From: an uncultured Clostridia bacterium
GTDB taxonomy: Bacteria > Bacillota > Clostridia > Christensenellales > Borkfalkiaceae
Reading direction: 5' to 3'
NCBI GenBank assembly: GCA_904501795.1
Contig: CAJGCK010000038.1
Span: 1 to 11,821 of the forward strand
DNA: 11,821 nt
Below the pieces are notes generated by a model, which had not been told where the DNA came from, ran no database searches, and saw only the letters and a list, made by a program, of their open reading frames with translations. A program made the position numbers and the translations under genes. This document shows positions 1-6,990 of this stretch, piece after piece. Within the stretch, counting starts at the first letter, position 1, and every line of letters starts with the position of its first letter.

Positions 1-110
1 AAGACCCGTTTACGGGTAGCAAGTAAAAAGTGCGAGACTGGCAGGTCGTTTAAATACGCACTTGTGCGTAAGCCAGAATAGTTTAGGGCTAATTGCCCGA
101 AAATGAAAAA
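1..110 (+). other. Chain of hairpins, possible 3' part of a structured RNA or insertion-sequence end
   Basis: Several perfect stems follow one another: 4-8 with 13-17 (ACCCG/CGGGT), 55-61 with 64-70 (TACGCAC/GTGCGTA) enclosed by 38-42 with 72-76 (CTGGC/GCCAG), and 86-89 with 95-98 (GGGC/GCCC). AGTGCG at 29-34 can alternatively pair with 57-62, which would give a pseudoknot. A strong terminator follows at 111-129, consistent with a plus-strand transcript ending there. A frame open from base 1 closes with TAG at 79-81 (26 basic codons), so this could also be the tail of a gene. The pattern resembles the structured 3' ends of IS200/IS605-type elements, but no transposase is visible and the upstream part is missing. 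Family assignment is not possible from what is shown. Confidence 0.35.
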
Positions 111-145
111 CCACCAGCTAAGCTGGTGGATATTTATTTTTTCTT
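111..145. terminator. Bidirectional intrinsic terminator
   Basis: A 9-bp perfect inverted repeat with a single central base occupies 111-129 (CCACCAGCT / AGCTGGTGG). On the plus strand it is followed by a T-rich run to about 145. On the minus strand it is followed by TTTTTCATTTT. It can therefore end whatever plus-strand transcript enters from the left edge, and also the minus-strand transcript of the zinc-ribbon gene that ends at 200. Confidence 0.75.
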
Positions 146-189
146 TGCAAATCACACGACTTTGATTGCAAAGTATAGTGTGCTACACT
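143..189. repeat. Two adjacent hairpins between terminator and small gene
   Basis: CTTTGCAA plus TCA (143-154, bulged A at 151) pairs with TGA plus TTGCAAAG (163-173), an 11-bp stem with one bulge and an 8-base loop. A second hairpin pairs 177-181 with 185-189 (AGTGT/ACACT). They lie in the 3' untranslated region of the minus-strand small gene and continue the chain of stems seen from base 1. Function is unknown; they may belong to the same element as the left-edge hairpins. Confidence 0.45.
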
Positions 190-199
190 TTAGAACTGT

Positions 200-406
200 T
201 TATTTATCATATTCGTGTTGAAAGCCACAACTTGCACAAATATATAAATGTTTTTTCTTTCCTAATGCTCCTGCAACCAAACCTATTGGTCCAAGTAAAA
301 TTCCACCAGCAAGGGCTTTCCCACCAGAAAAACCTTTTTTGGCATCATCAATGTACTTCCATTTTTCCTTCTCTCCACACATAGGGCATTCTTTTGGTGC
401 TTTCAT
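200..406 (-). CDS. Small zinc-ribbon protein with a glycine-rich hydrophobic middle
   Basis: This is a 68-residue protein. Two CxxC knuckles, C7/C10 and C57/C60, each followed by glycine, could bind one zinc ion as a treble-clef or ribbon fold. Between them, about residues 26-48 are a run of G, A, L, I and V typical of a glycine-zipper helix, which could be a membrane segment or a packing helix. The start is well supported: AGGAGGT (complement of 411-417) sits five bases upstream of the ATG. Similar small proteins, two CxxC motifs flanking a GG-rich hydrophobic stretch, are common as uncharacterised proteins in Bacillota. No specific role can be assigned. It stands alone, with a terminator downstream and a structured non-coding stretch upstream. 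Confidence 0.8.
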   Translation of the reverse strand: MKAPKECPMCGEKEKWKYIDDAKKGFSGGKALAGGILLGPIGLVAGALGKKKHLYICASCGFQHEYDK

Positions 407-483
407 ATAAACCTCCTAAATAGTATAAAAAATAAAAAGTGCGCCTACCGAAGTAAACGCACAAAAAACGCAAACTCCAATAG

Positions 484-646
484 TCGCCAAACCAATTTCA
501 AGCAAGTAAGGATAACCATACTAAAAACCTGATGGAATTTGCATTTTATCAAATTCAATGATTTTTAGTATGCTTAAAACAAGTATAAATATATCTATAA
601 AAAGAAAATATCCCTACTTTTGCTTGTTATGAAATTGATTTGGCAA
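484..646. repeat. Large imperfect palindrome (possible MITE-like element or structured RNA)
   Basis: An outer arm at about 484-514 pairs with 609-646: 509-514 with 609-614, 500-508 with 615-625 (bulge), then 486-499 with 631-644 after a five-base bulge. An inner perfect 11-bp stem pairs 517-527 with 562-572 (CATACTAAAAA/TTTTTAGTATG). Inside it, 535-541 pairs with 549-555 (GAATTTG/CAAATTC). The whole unit of about 160 bases carries no open frame of note. A nested palindrome of this size fits a non-autonomous miniature element or a folded RNA. No target-site duplication was established. Confidence 0.5.
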
Positions 647-701
647 AATTATTATAGCACTAATAAGAAATTATATCAAGTAGTTTTACGTAGACAAAAG
701 A

Positions 702-740
702 AAACTCGACTTGTGAAAAGTCGAGTTTCGATTATTTTTT
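702..740. terminator. Terminator-like hairpin, usable in both directions
   Basis: An 11-bp perfect stem pairs 702-712 with 718-728 (AAACTCGACTT/AAGTCGAGTTT) around a 5-base loop. The plus strand continues into ATTATTTTTTCTCTT. The minus strand continues into TTTTCTTTTG. It may be a second-line stop for dnaA-mnmG read-through on the minus strand or end an unrecognised plus-strand RNA. Confidence 0.6.
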
Positions 741-796
741 CTCTTAAAACACTTTCACTCATAAATTAGTTATAGCATAAATCAAGTTTTAAGTAA

Positions 797-975
797 AGTG
801 ATATTGTTTGCATAGCAAACAGTTATATTTTTAGAATAATTCTAAAAGTTATATTTTGACTTGCAGTCAAAGTTATATTATATTTGCCATAACTTACCCT
901 GTGGGTAAATATAACTTTGCGTAGGCAAAATATAACTGCGAAAGCAATATAACTTGCCGATAGGCAAATATAACT
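797..975. repeat. Array of short hairpins separated by a constant 9-mer (AGTTATATT / AATATAACT)
   Basis: Copies of AGTTATATT lie at 821-829, 847-855 and 871-879, with a one-mismatch copy at 797-805. The reverse complement AATATAACT lies at 908-916, 929-937, 946-954 and 967-975. Between them sit palindromes with different stem sequences: 806-820 (loop ATA), 830-846, 856-870 (loop TGC), 894-908 (loop TGT), 916-929 (loop GTAG), 937-946 (stem TGC/GCA, GAAA tetraloop) and 954-967 (loop GATA). Orientation flips near 880-893, so the array is itself a large inverted repeat. Spacers stay constant while stems vary but remain self-complementary, which points to selection on structure or to a copying mechanism that generates palindromes. 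No protein frame explains it. Confidence 0.8.
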
Positions 976-1010
976 AGTGCGTCAGTAATAATCCCTATTA
1001 CTGACGCACT
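976..1010 (-). terminator. 15-bp perfect hairpin after mnmG, probable terminator
   Basis: Bases 976-990 are perfectly complementary to 996-1010 with a 5-base loop (ATCCC). The hairpin lies about 30 bases past the mnmG stop on the minus strand and is followed there by AGTTATATTTG, which is T-rich but not a clean T run. It is probably the transcript end of dnaA-mnmG, and it also closes the hairpin array. Confidence 0.6.
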
Positions 1011-1040
1011 AAATGCAACGGGCTTTTTGTATTTATAAAG

Positions 1041-2897
1041 TTATTTTTTTAAATATACCATCAAAACGGCTATGTCCGCGGGGGAAACACCGGATATTCT
1101 TCCTGCTTGACCCAGCGACAACGGGCGTATTTTGTCTAGTTTTTGTCTTGCTTCAAGCCTTAGTCCCGATATTGATAAATAGTCTATATCGGCGGGCAAA
1201 AGTTTTTCTTCTAGTTTTTTTGCCTTTTCTATTTGCTCTAAACCCTTTTGGATATATCCCGAATATTTTGCGTCTAGTTCCACGGTGTGTAGTACAAAGG
1301 GGGATATACCGTCGAAACCGCCGAGCGAAGAAGATATTTCTTCAATACTAAAACCACGGCGAACTAAATCGGCTTTAGTTATTCCGCTTTGCGGAGTAGG
1401 TAAGTTTTTTTTAGAGAGTAAATTTTCAACCGTCTTGGGTTTTAAAATGCGGTTCATTTCTTCAGTAGCCTTTTCGTATTCCGCTTTACGTTTTAAATAT
1501 GAAAAATAACGCTTGTCGTCAACCAGGCCCGCTTGTCTACCAAATTCGGTAAGGCGCAAATCGGAATTGTCTTGCCTTAAAACTATTCGGTATTCCGCAC
1601 GGCTAGTCATCATACGGTAGGGCTCGTTAGTGCCTTTTGTAACCAAGTCATCTATAAGAACGCCTATATACGCTTGGTCTCTACCAAGAATAAGCGGTGA
1701 CATATTTCGCATTTTAAGAGAAGCGTTGACGCCCGCCATAAGACCTTGGGCGGCGGCTTCTTCGTAACCACTAGTTCCGTTTATTTGACCCGCGCAAAAT
1801 AGACCGTTAATCTTTTTAAATTCTAGAGTGGGTAAAAGATCTAAAGAATCTATTGCGTCGTATTCGATAGCGTAAGCATACCGCATAATTTCACAGTTTT
1901 CTAGACCTTTGACGGTGCGGTACATTTGTTTTTGAACGTCGTGTGGTAGCGAAGTGGACATACCTTGAACGTAAATTTCGTGAGTGTCTGCGCCTTCGGG
2001 CTCTAAAAAGAGTTGATGACGTTCTTTATCGGAGAACCTAACCACCTTGTCTTCTATAGACGGGCAGTATCTTGGTCCCGTGCCCTTTATAAGCCCGCCG
2101 TATAGTGGCGAGCGATGAAGGTTTGCGCGAATTATCTCGTGTGTCTTTTCGTTGGTGTAGGTTAAATAGCATGGCGTTTGTTCTAACGGTATTTGTTCGG
2201 TTAGGTAGCTAAACGGATAAATATCTCTTTCACCTTCTTGGATTTCCAGTTTAGAAAAATCTATCGTTCTACCATCTATCCTTGCGGGTGTTCCCGTTTT
2301 GAAACGTCTAACGTTAAAACCTAAATCAATTAAGTTTTGCGTTAATTCGTTAGCCGGCTGAAAACCGTTTGGCCCCGACGAGCGCTTCCATTCGCCCGCG
2401 ATTACGCTACCGTTTAGATAAACACCGGTGGCGATTACCACCGCGCGACAGGTAAGAACACCGCCGTACGCCGTTTTAACACCGCAAACAGCCCCGTTTT
2501 CTACCTTGATTTCAACCGCTTCACCTTGAACTATCTTTAAGTTTTCGGTGTTCTCTAACGTCTGTTTCATTAGAGTGTGGTAAACGTTTTTGTCCGTTTG
2601 ACCACGAAGCGATTGCACCGCCGCACCTTTACCGCGATTAAGCATTCTAATTTGCAATAAACTTTGGTCGGCGTTAATTCCCATTTGTCCGCCGAGCGCG
2701 TCTATTTCACGAACGATTTGTCCCTTTGCCGTTCCACCGATAGAAGGATTGCACGCCAAAAAAGCCACGCTGTCTAAATTAAGAGTGAGCATGGCCGTGT
2801 TAAATCCCGTGCGGGCGAGAGCCAAAGCGGCTTCGCACCCTGCGTGTCCCGCGCCGATTACTACGGCGTCGAATTGTCCTTCTAAAAATTCGTTCAT
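1041..2897 (-). CDS. mnmG: tRNA uridine-5-carboxymethylaminomethyl modification enzyme, FAD-binding subunit
   Basis: MnmG (GidA) works with MnmE in the cytoplasm to install the carboxymethylaminomethyl group at C5 of wobble uridine in certain tRNAs, using FAD and methylene-tetrahydrofolate. At 618 residues it is close to the usual 620-630. The Rossmann FAD motif GAGHAG is at residues 15-20, followed by CNPSIGG (49-55). Both family signatures are present: GTGPRYCPSIEDK in the middle and GQINGTSGYEEAAAQG before the C-terminal third. The start lies only three bases after the dnaA stop, with no clear ribosome binding site, so translation is probably coupled to dnaA. mnmG is often near the origin in Bacillota, but usually beside mnmE; following dnaA directly is unusual. 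Confidence 0.97.
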   Translation of the reverse strand: MNEFLEGQFDAVVIGAGHAGCEAALALARTGFNTAMLTLNLDSVAFLACNPSIGGTAKGQIVREIDALGGQMGINADQSLLQIRMLNRGKGAAVQSLRGQTDKNVYHTLMKQTLENTENLKIVQGEAVEIKVENGAVCGVKTAYGGVLTCRAVVIATGVYLNGSVIAGEWKRSSGPNGFQPANELTQNLIDLGFNVRRFKTGTPARIDGRTIDFSKLEIQEGERDIYPFSYLTEQIPLEQTPCYLTYTNEKTHEIIRANLHRSPLYGGLIKGTGPRYCPSIEDKVVRFSDKERHQLFLEPEGADTHEIYVQGMSTSLPHDVQKQMYRTVKGLENCEIMRYAYAIEYDAIDSLDLLPTLEFKKINGLFCAGQINGTSGYEEAAAQGLMAGVNASLKMRNMSPLILGRDQAYIGVLIDDLVTKGTNEPYRMMTSRAEYRIVLRQDNSDLRLTEFGRQAGLVDDKRYFSYLKRKAEYEKATEEMNRILKPKTVENLLSKKNLPTPQSGITKADLVRRGFSIEEISSSLGGFDGISPFVLHTVELDAKYSGYIQKGLEQIEKAKKLEEKLLPADIDYLSISGLRLEARQKLDKIRPLSLGQAGRISGVSPADIAVLMVYLKK

Positions 2898-2900
2898 GGT

Positions 2901-4238
2901 TTATTTTTTAAGCAACATGTTTTTAATATCGTTTATTTCAACCGAAAGTTTGTGGTTGGTTTTAAGTTGTTCGCTAACCTTGTCGCGCGTATATATAACG
3001 GTGGCATGGTCTCGCCCGCCCATTTTTTGACCGATGGTAACGAGCGGTAAGTTCATCATCTCGGTTATCAAATAAATACAAACTTGGCGTGGTTCTACAA
3101 ATTCCTTATTCTTTTTCTTGCCTAGAATATCGCTTTTGCTTACCTTATAAAAATCACAAACGCGATTTATAATATCGTCTACTTGTAACGCTTCTTGAGT
3201 TTCGCTAGCCGATTCTTTTAAAGATTCGTTAACTAGATCAATGGTGATAGGGCGCTCGTGTAATTTAGAAGCAAATACAACCTTGGTCAACTTGCCGATT
3301 AGCGAACGAATATCGTTGTCGCCCGTTTCGGCTATATAAGACAACACTTTTAAGTCAATTATGCATTTTTGTTCTTCGGCTTTACGCTTTAGAATTGCGA
3401 TTCTAGTTTCAATGTCCGGCGGTTGAACGTCTGCAAGTAATCCACCTTCAAATCTCGTTCTCAACCTTTCTTCTAAAACTTCTATTTCGCTAGGCGAACG
3501 GTCGGAAGTTAGAACGATTTGTTTGTTTTGCATTACAAGTTCGTTAAAGGTGTGGAAAAACTCCGTTTGTATACCTTGTTTTCTCGCAAGGAATTGAACG
3601 TCGTCAATCAAAAGCACGTCTACGTTACGATACATGCTCCTAAAATCCGACGGCGAAGTTTTGCCCTTGCTCAAACTTTCAATGTGTTGGTTGGTAAACT
3701 GTTCACAAGTAGTGTATAAAACGTTTAGTTTAGGTGCGCGTTTACGGATATAGTTTGCAATCGCCATCAAAATGTGCGTTTTTCCAAGCCCCGTTCCACC
3801 GTAAATAAAAAGCGGGTTATAGGCGTCTCCAGGATTTTCAGCAACCGCTTTGGCGGCGGCGAAAATATACTCGTTAGAAGAACCCACCACGAAAGAGTCG
3901 AAAGTGAATTTGGGGTTAACGGGTAAGCCACCGTGTCTTTGAAGTCTTACAAAATCGTTCTCGTCTACTTGAGACAAGCATTCTTCGCGCGATGAAGCAA
4001 CGTATGTTTTAAAATCGGTAATTTCGTTGTTAATGCTTTTAAGCGCAGAACAAATTTGGGGACGCAAGTTCCCGTCTACAATTTGAAAAATTAGTTTGCT
4101 TGGCACGTATAAAACGATAGCGTTATCAATCACGTCCGCCGGTCTAATTTGAGTAACGTACGTCTCATACGTCATCGCACTTATGTTTTTTTCTATCTCT
4201 GGAAGAACAGTCCTCCATAGAATTTCGTAACTTTCCAT
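2901..4238 (-). CDS. dnaA: Chromosomal replication initiator protein DnaA
   Basis: DnaA binds origin boxes as an ATP-dependent oligomer, melts the origin and recruits the helicase. At 445 residues it matches the usual Bacillota length. Domain I covers about residues 1-80, followed by a short linker. The AAA+ domain has Walker A GGTGLGKTH (147-155) and Walker B LLIDD (D212, D213). The C-terminal DNA-binding domain has the signature GGRDHATV (407-414). The start is supported by AAAGGAAA (complement of 4246-4253) about seven bases upstream. It is followed at once by mnmG rather than dnaN, and recF diverges upstream, so the common dnaA-dnaN-recF order is broken here. Confidence 0.98.
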   Translation of the reverse strand: MESYEILWRTVLPEIEKNISAMTYETYVTQIRPADVIDNAIVLYVPSKLIFQIVDGNLRPQICSALKSINNEITDFKTYVASSREECLSQVDENDFVRLQRHGGLPVNPKFTFDSFVVGSSNEYIFAAAKAVAENPGDAYNPLFIYGGTGLGKTHILMAIANYIRKRAPKLNVLYTTCEQFTNQHIESLSKGKTSPSDFRSMYRNVDVLLIDDVQFLARKQGIQTEFFHTFNELVMQNKQIVLTSDRSPSEIEVLEERLRTRFEGGLLADVQPPDIETRIAILKRKAEEQKCIIDLKVLSYIAETGDNDIRSLIGKLTKVVFASKLHERPITIDLVNESLKESASETQEALQVDDIINRVCDFYKVSKSDILGKKKNKEFVEPRQVCIYLITEMMNLPLVTIGQKMGGRDHATVIYTRDKVSEQLKTNHKLSVEINDIKNMLLKK

Positions 4239-4258
4239 TACACAATTTCCTTTTTTTC

Positions 4259-4287
4259 TTGCTTTTAAGTAAAAATCATTATATAAT
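4259..4287 (+). promoter_or_regulatory. Predicted sigma-A promoter of recF
   Basis: TTGCTT (4259-4264) and TATAAT (4282-4287) are separated by 17 bp. The predicted start near 4294 gives a leader of about 48 bases. That leader has no convincing Shine-Dalgarno sequence before the recF ATG and is very rich in A and T. Confidence 0.5.
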
Positions 4288-4311
4288 AAATTTAAAAGAA
4301 AATAAAGTCAA
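4283..4311 (-). promoter_or_regulatory. Predicted sigma-A promoter of dnaA-mnmG
   Basis: On the minus strand, TTGACT (4306-4311) and TATTAT (4283-4288) are separated by 17 bp. The predicted start is near 4276, giving a leader of about 38 bases that keeps the dnaA ribosome binding site. Its -10 box overlaps that of the predicted recF promoter on the other strand, so the two promoters probably compete. Confidence 0.65.
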
Positions 4312-4341
4312 TATGGCGAAATTTTAAAAAATTTTTTTATT

Positions 4342-5436
4342 ATGTACATCACTTCGTTGAAATTACGCAACTTTCGTAACTATTCGGAAGAAGTAATTGA
4401 GTTTGAAAAGGGAATAAACTTTTTATGTGGCGCTAACGCTCAGGGCAAAACCAACGCCGCTGAAGCGGTGTTTTTTTTGTGCACCGCTTATTCTCCGCGC
4501 GCAAGTAGAGATAGTCTTATTATCAAAAACGGCGAAGAACGTGCGGAAATTTTGGGCACGGCTAAAAGCGAATACGGTGAAGTTTCGGTTAGAATAGTTT
4601 TTAACAAAAAAGACAAAAAAAGTATTTATATAAACGGCTTACAAGTTTTAAAAGTTGGCGAATTGTTTGGTAATATACACAGCGTTTTTTTCAATCCCGC
4701 AGAACTTAAACTCGTGCAAGAAAGCCCTGAAGATAGGCGCAGGTTTTTGAACGTTTCACTCTCACAAATGTCCAAGAACTATTTTTACGCCCTTCAACGC
4801 TACAACAAGATTTTATCGCAAAGAAATAATTTGCTAAAAGAACCGTCAAAATCGATAATAAGAGAAACTTTACCCGTGTGGGACGAACAACTTTCTCGCC
4901 AAGCAAGTAAAATAATTTGCGCAAGGAACAAGTTTTTAGAAGATATCGCGCCTATCGTTAACCAAAAGCACGCCTTTTTAACCGACGGGAAAGAAGACCT
5001 TAAAATTAAAACCGAAAGTGGTTACTACGGCACTGAAGAAGAAATTGCATACGCTCTATATCAAGACTTAAAAACGGGCCTAGAAAAAGATATGCGCTTG
5101 GGTTTCACTAACGTTGGCCCGCACAGAGACGATATAAAGTTTGTTTTAAATGGATTAGACGCGCGTGTATACGGCTCGCAAGGTCAACAAAGAACGGTTG
5201 CGCTTTCGCTCAAACTTGCCGAAGCAGAAGCGTTCAAACAACGGTTTGGAGAGTATCCTATTCTTATTCTAGACGACGTTCTTTCGGAACTAGACAAAAA
5301 GCGTCAACGCAAACTAGTTCAAGCGGTTAGTGGTATTCAAACGATATTCACCGCAACTAATTTTGATAGGACTGTCTTTAAAGATAACGCCGTTAATAAA
5401 ATAGTGATAGAACAGGGCAAAATTAAAAAGAAATAA
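4342..5436 (+). CDS. recF: DNA replication and repair protein RecF
   Basis: RecF is an SMC/ABC-type ATPase that, with RecO and RecR, loads RecA at gapped DNA. Its length, 364 residues, is typical. The start MYITSLKLRNFRNY matches the family N-terminus. Walker A GANAQGKTN is at 30-38, the ABC signature GSQGQQR at 278-284 and Walker B ILDDVLSELD ends at D318 (D311, D312). It diverges from dnaA across 103 bp and converges on tilS across a shared terminator. No clear ribosome binding site precedes the ATG, so either initiation relies on the unstructured AU-rich leader or the true transcript start differs from the one predicted. Confidence 0.97.
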   Translation: MYITSLKLRNFRNYSEEVIEFEKGINFLCGANAQGKTNAAEAVFFLCTAYSPRASRDSLIIKNGEERAEILGTAKSEYGEVSVRIVFNKKDKKSIYINGLQVLKVGELFGNIHSVFFNPAELKLVQESPEDRRRFLNVSLSQMSKNYFYALQRYNKILSQRNNLLKEPSKSIIRETLPVWDEQLSRQASKIICARNKFLEDIAPIVNQKHAFLTDGKEDLKIKTESGYYGTEEEIAYALYQDLKTGLEKDMRLGFTNVGPHRDDIKFVLNGLDARVYGSQGQQRTVALSLKLAEAEAFKQRFGEYPILILDDVLSELDKKRQRKLVQAVSGIQTIFTATNFDRTVFKDNAVNKIVIEQGKIKKK

Positions 5437-5438
5437 AA

Positions 5439-5475
5439 AAACCCCCGAGTATAAAGAAGCGGGGGTTTATTTTAT
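5439..5475. terminator. Bidirectional terminator between recF and tilS
   Basis: A 9-bp stem pairs 5439-5447 with 5460-5468 (AAACCCCCG/CGGGGGTTT) around a 12-base loop. Plus-strand transcripts leave into TTTATTTTAT. Minus-strand transcripts leave into a seven-T run (complement of 5437-5441 and neighbours). It serves both converging genes. Confidence 0.9.
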
Positions 5476-5480
5476 ACGTC

Positions 5481-6782
5481 CTATTTTTTTTCTTTGCACG
5501 AAAATTCAACAACGGTTTTTGTTTTTTCATCCACCCTAACGGCGTTAGATACTGCAACACCGAAAATTACTAAAATTTTATTCTCGTTTGCAAGCACGGG
5601 GATAAATTCACGGCGCCGTAACGGTATTTTTTTGTCGGTAAAATAATCGTTTAATTTTTTAGTTCCGCCACCAAATTTAGTAAAAACGTCTCCGTCGTTT
5701 TTATAACGGATTACCGCGGTTTTAGGAATTTTATCTCCATCTGCAAACAAGCCGTCTTTTAGATTGCTTGGCAAAACTTCTTTAACAGAAATTTCGTAAT
5801 CGCCAATCGTCCACTCGCCGTATGAATAGGGGATAGGCGCTCCATCTAAAACGGTTGGTCGATAAAGCACTACGTTGTCATATTCTTTGATGGCGACAAT
5901 ACCCTTTGGTAAAACGGTCTTGCTCCCGTTTTTAAGATTTTTTAGGTGGGCAACTCCGTCTACGTGCGCTTTTTCCCAGTCCTTTTTTAAACCAAGTTCC
6001 TTTAACGCGTACACGGTTGCCCTATTGAATAGAACGGGGTGCAAAGATAACGGAAGATAAACCGCGCCGTCTTTAATCTTACAACTTTTTTTGGTTAAGT
6101 CTTCTAAAAAGGCGTTTTCACTCTCGATTATCGAAGAAAAACGAAGCACGCTTTTTTCAAATTCGGGGAATATTTCTTTTATTTTGGGAATAATATTTAT
6201 ACGTAAAAAATTGCGTGTATAATCAGTGTCGGCATTTGTTTCATCGGTAACGAAAGGAACGCCGTTTTCTATGGAGTATAATTCGATTTGCGACTTTTGT
6301 ACATTCAGCATCGGGCGGATTATTCCTTTTGAGTATTCTTCGTTAATACCCACAACTCCCGAAACACCACTGCCACGGAATAGGTTTAGCAAAATAGACT
6401 CTACGTTGTCGCCAAGATGATGCGCAGTTGCAACCACGTCGCAGTTTCCGTTGTTAATAGTTTCGTAAAAAATATCGTATCGAAGCTTTCTGCCCGCTTG
6501 TTCTAAGGTTAGTTTGTTTTTTTGGGCATAGGCAGGAACGTCAACTGTAAACGAATAACAAGGCACGCCGTTTTTTGCACAATAGTCTTTAACGAATTCA
6601 CTATCTTTAACGGAAGATTCGCCACGAATACCGTGTTCAACGTTTATTGCTACAACCGAATAATTAAATTTTTTAGAGTTAACCAACAAATAATGCAAAA
6701 GACACATAGAGTCTTGCCCGCCGGATACAGCCACGGCAACGCATTTTTCGTTTAGATTAAATTTTTGCAAATCGATATTCAT
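5481..6782 (-). CDS. tilS: tRNA(Ile)-lysidine synthase
   Basis: TilS converts cytidine 34 of the CAU-anticodon tRNA-Ile to lysidine using ATP, so that the tRNA reads AUA; the enzyme is essential in most bacteria. From the chosen start it is 433 residues. The PP-loop ATP pyrophosphatase motif SGGQDS is at 20-25, and the C-terminal TilS region contains KKIPLRRREFIPVL. The frame stays open for 68 more codons upstream, but that stretch reads antisense through the initiator tRNA gene, so the ATG at 6782 was chosen. No Shine-Dalgarno precedes it. The predicted promoter puts the transcript start on the ATG itself, suggesting a leaderless mRNA. Confidence 0.93.
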   Translation of the reverse strand: MNIDLQKFNLNEKCVAVAVSGGQDSMCLLHYLLVNSKKFNYSVVAINVEHGIRGESSVKDSEFVKDYCAKNGVPCYSFTVDVPAYAQKNKLTLEQAGRKLRYDIFYETINNGNCDVVATAHHLGDNVESILLNLFRGSGVSGVVGINEEYSKGIIRPMLNVQKSQIELYSIENGVPFVTDETNADTDYTRNFLRINIIPKIKEIFPEFEKSVLRFSSIIESENAFLEDLTKKSCKIKDGAVYLPLSLHPVLFNRATVYALKELGLKKDWEKAHVDGVAHLKNLKNGSKTVLPKGIVAIKEYDNVVLYRPTVLDGAPIPYSYGEWTIGDYEISVKEVLPSNLKDGLFADGDKIPKTAVIRYKNDGDVFTKFGGGTKKLNDYFTDKKIPLRRREFIPVLANENKILVIFGVAVSNAVRVDEKTKTVVEFSCKEKK

Positions 6783-6788
6783 AACATA

Positions 6789-6817
6789 ATTGTAGCAAAC
6801 GGGCAAAAAAATTTCAA
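6789..6817 (-). promoter_or_regulatory. Predicted promoter of tilS, giving a leaderless transcript
   Basis: On the minus strand, TTGAAA (6812-6817) and TACAAT (6789-6794) are separated by 17 bp. The seventh base after the -10 box is position 6782, the A of the tilS start codon. The promoter lies back to back with that of the initiator tRNA. Confidence 0.6.
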
Positions 6818-6857
6818 GCGCAAATATAATATATTTAAAATTTTTACAACTTATCGG

Positions 6858-6886
6858 TTGACAAACCTTAAAAAAAGTTATATTAT
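6858..6886 (+). promoter_or_regulatory. Strong sigma-A promoter of the initiator tRNA gene
   Basis: A consensus TTGACA (6858-6863) is followed after 17 bp by TATTAT (6881-6886). The start is expected near 6893, about 15 bases before the mature tRNA. The -10 region contains AGTTATATT (6876-6884), the same 9-mer that separates hairpins in the array at 797-975. Confidence 0.88.
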
Positions 6887-6907
6887 TAGTAAGCATCAAC
6901 AAAATAT

Positions 6908-6985
<78 letters not shown>

Positions 6986-6990
6986 CTTGT

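Noticed and set aside
797..975. CRISPR-like array
   Set aside because: The constant 9-mers are too short, the unit length varies from 17 to 26 bases, the inserts are palindromic, and repeat orientation flips; no cas genes are present.
1013..1351. 112-codon plus-strand open frame opposite mnmG
   Set aside because: It lies antisense to the strongly conserved C-terminal region of MnmG and has no ribosome binding site or recognisable domain; other open frames opposite real genes were dropped for the same reason.
4239..4341. Replication origin between dnaA and recF
   Set aside because: The gap is AT-rich, but it is only 103 bp, is occupied by two promoters, and no consensus or near-consensus DnaA boxes were seen.
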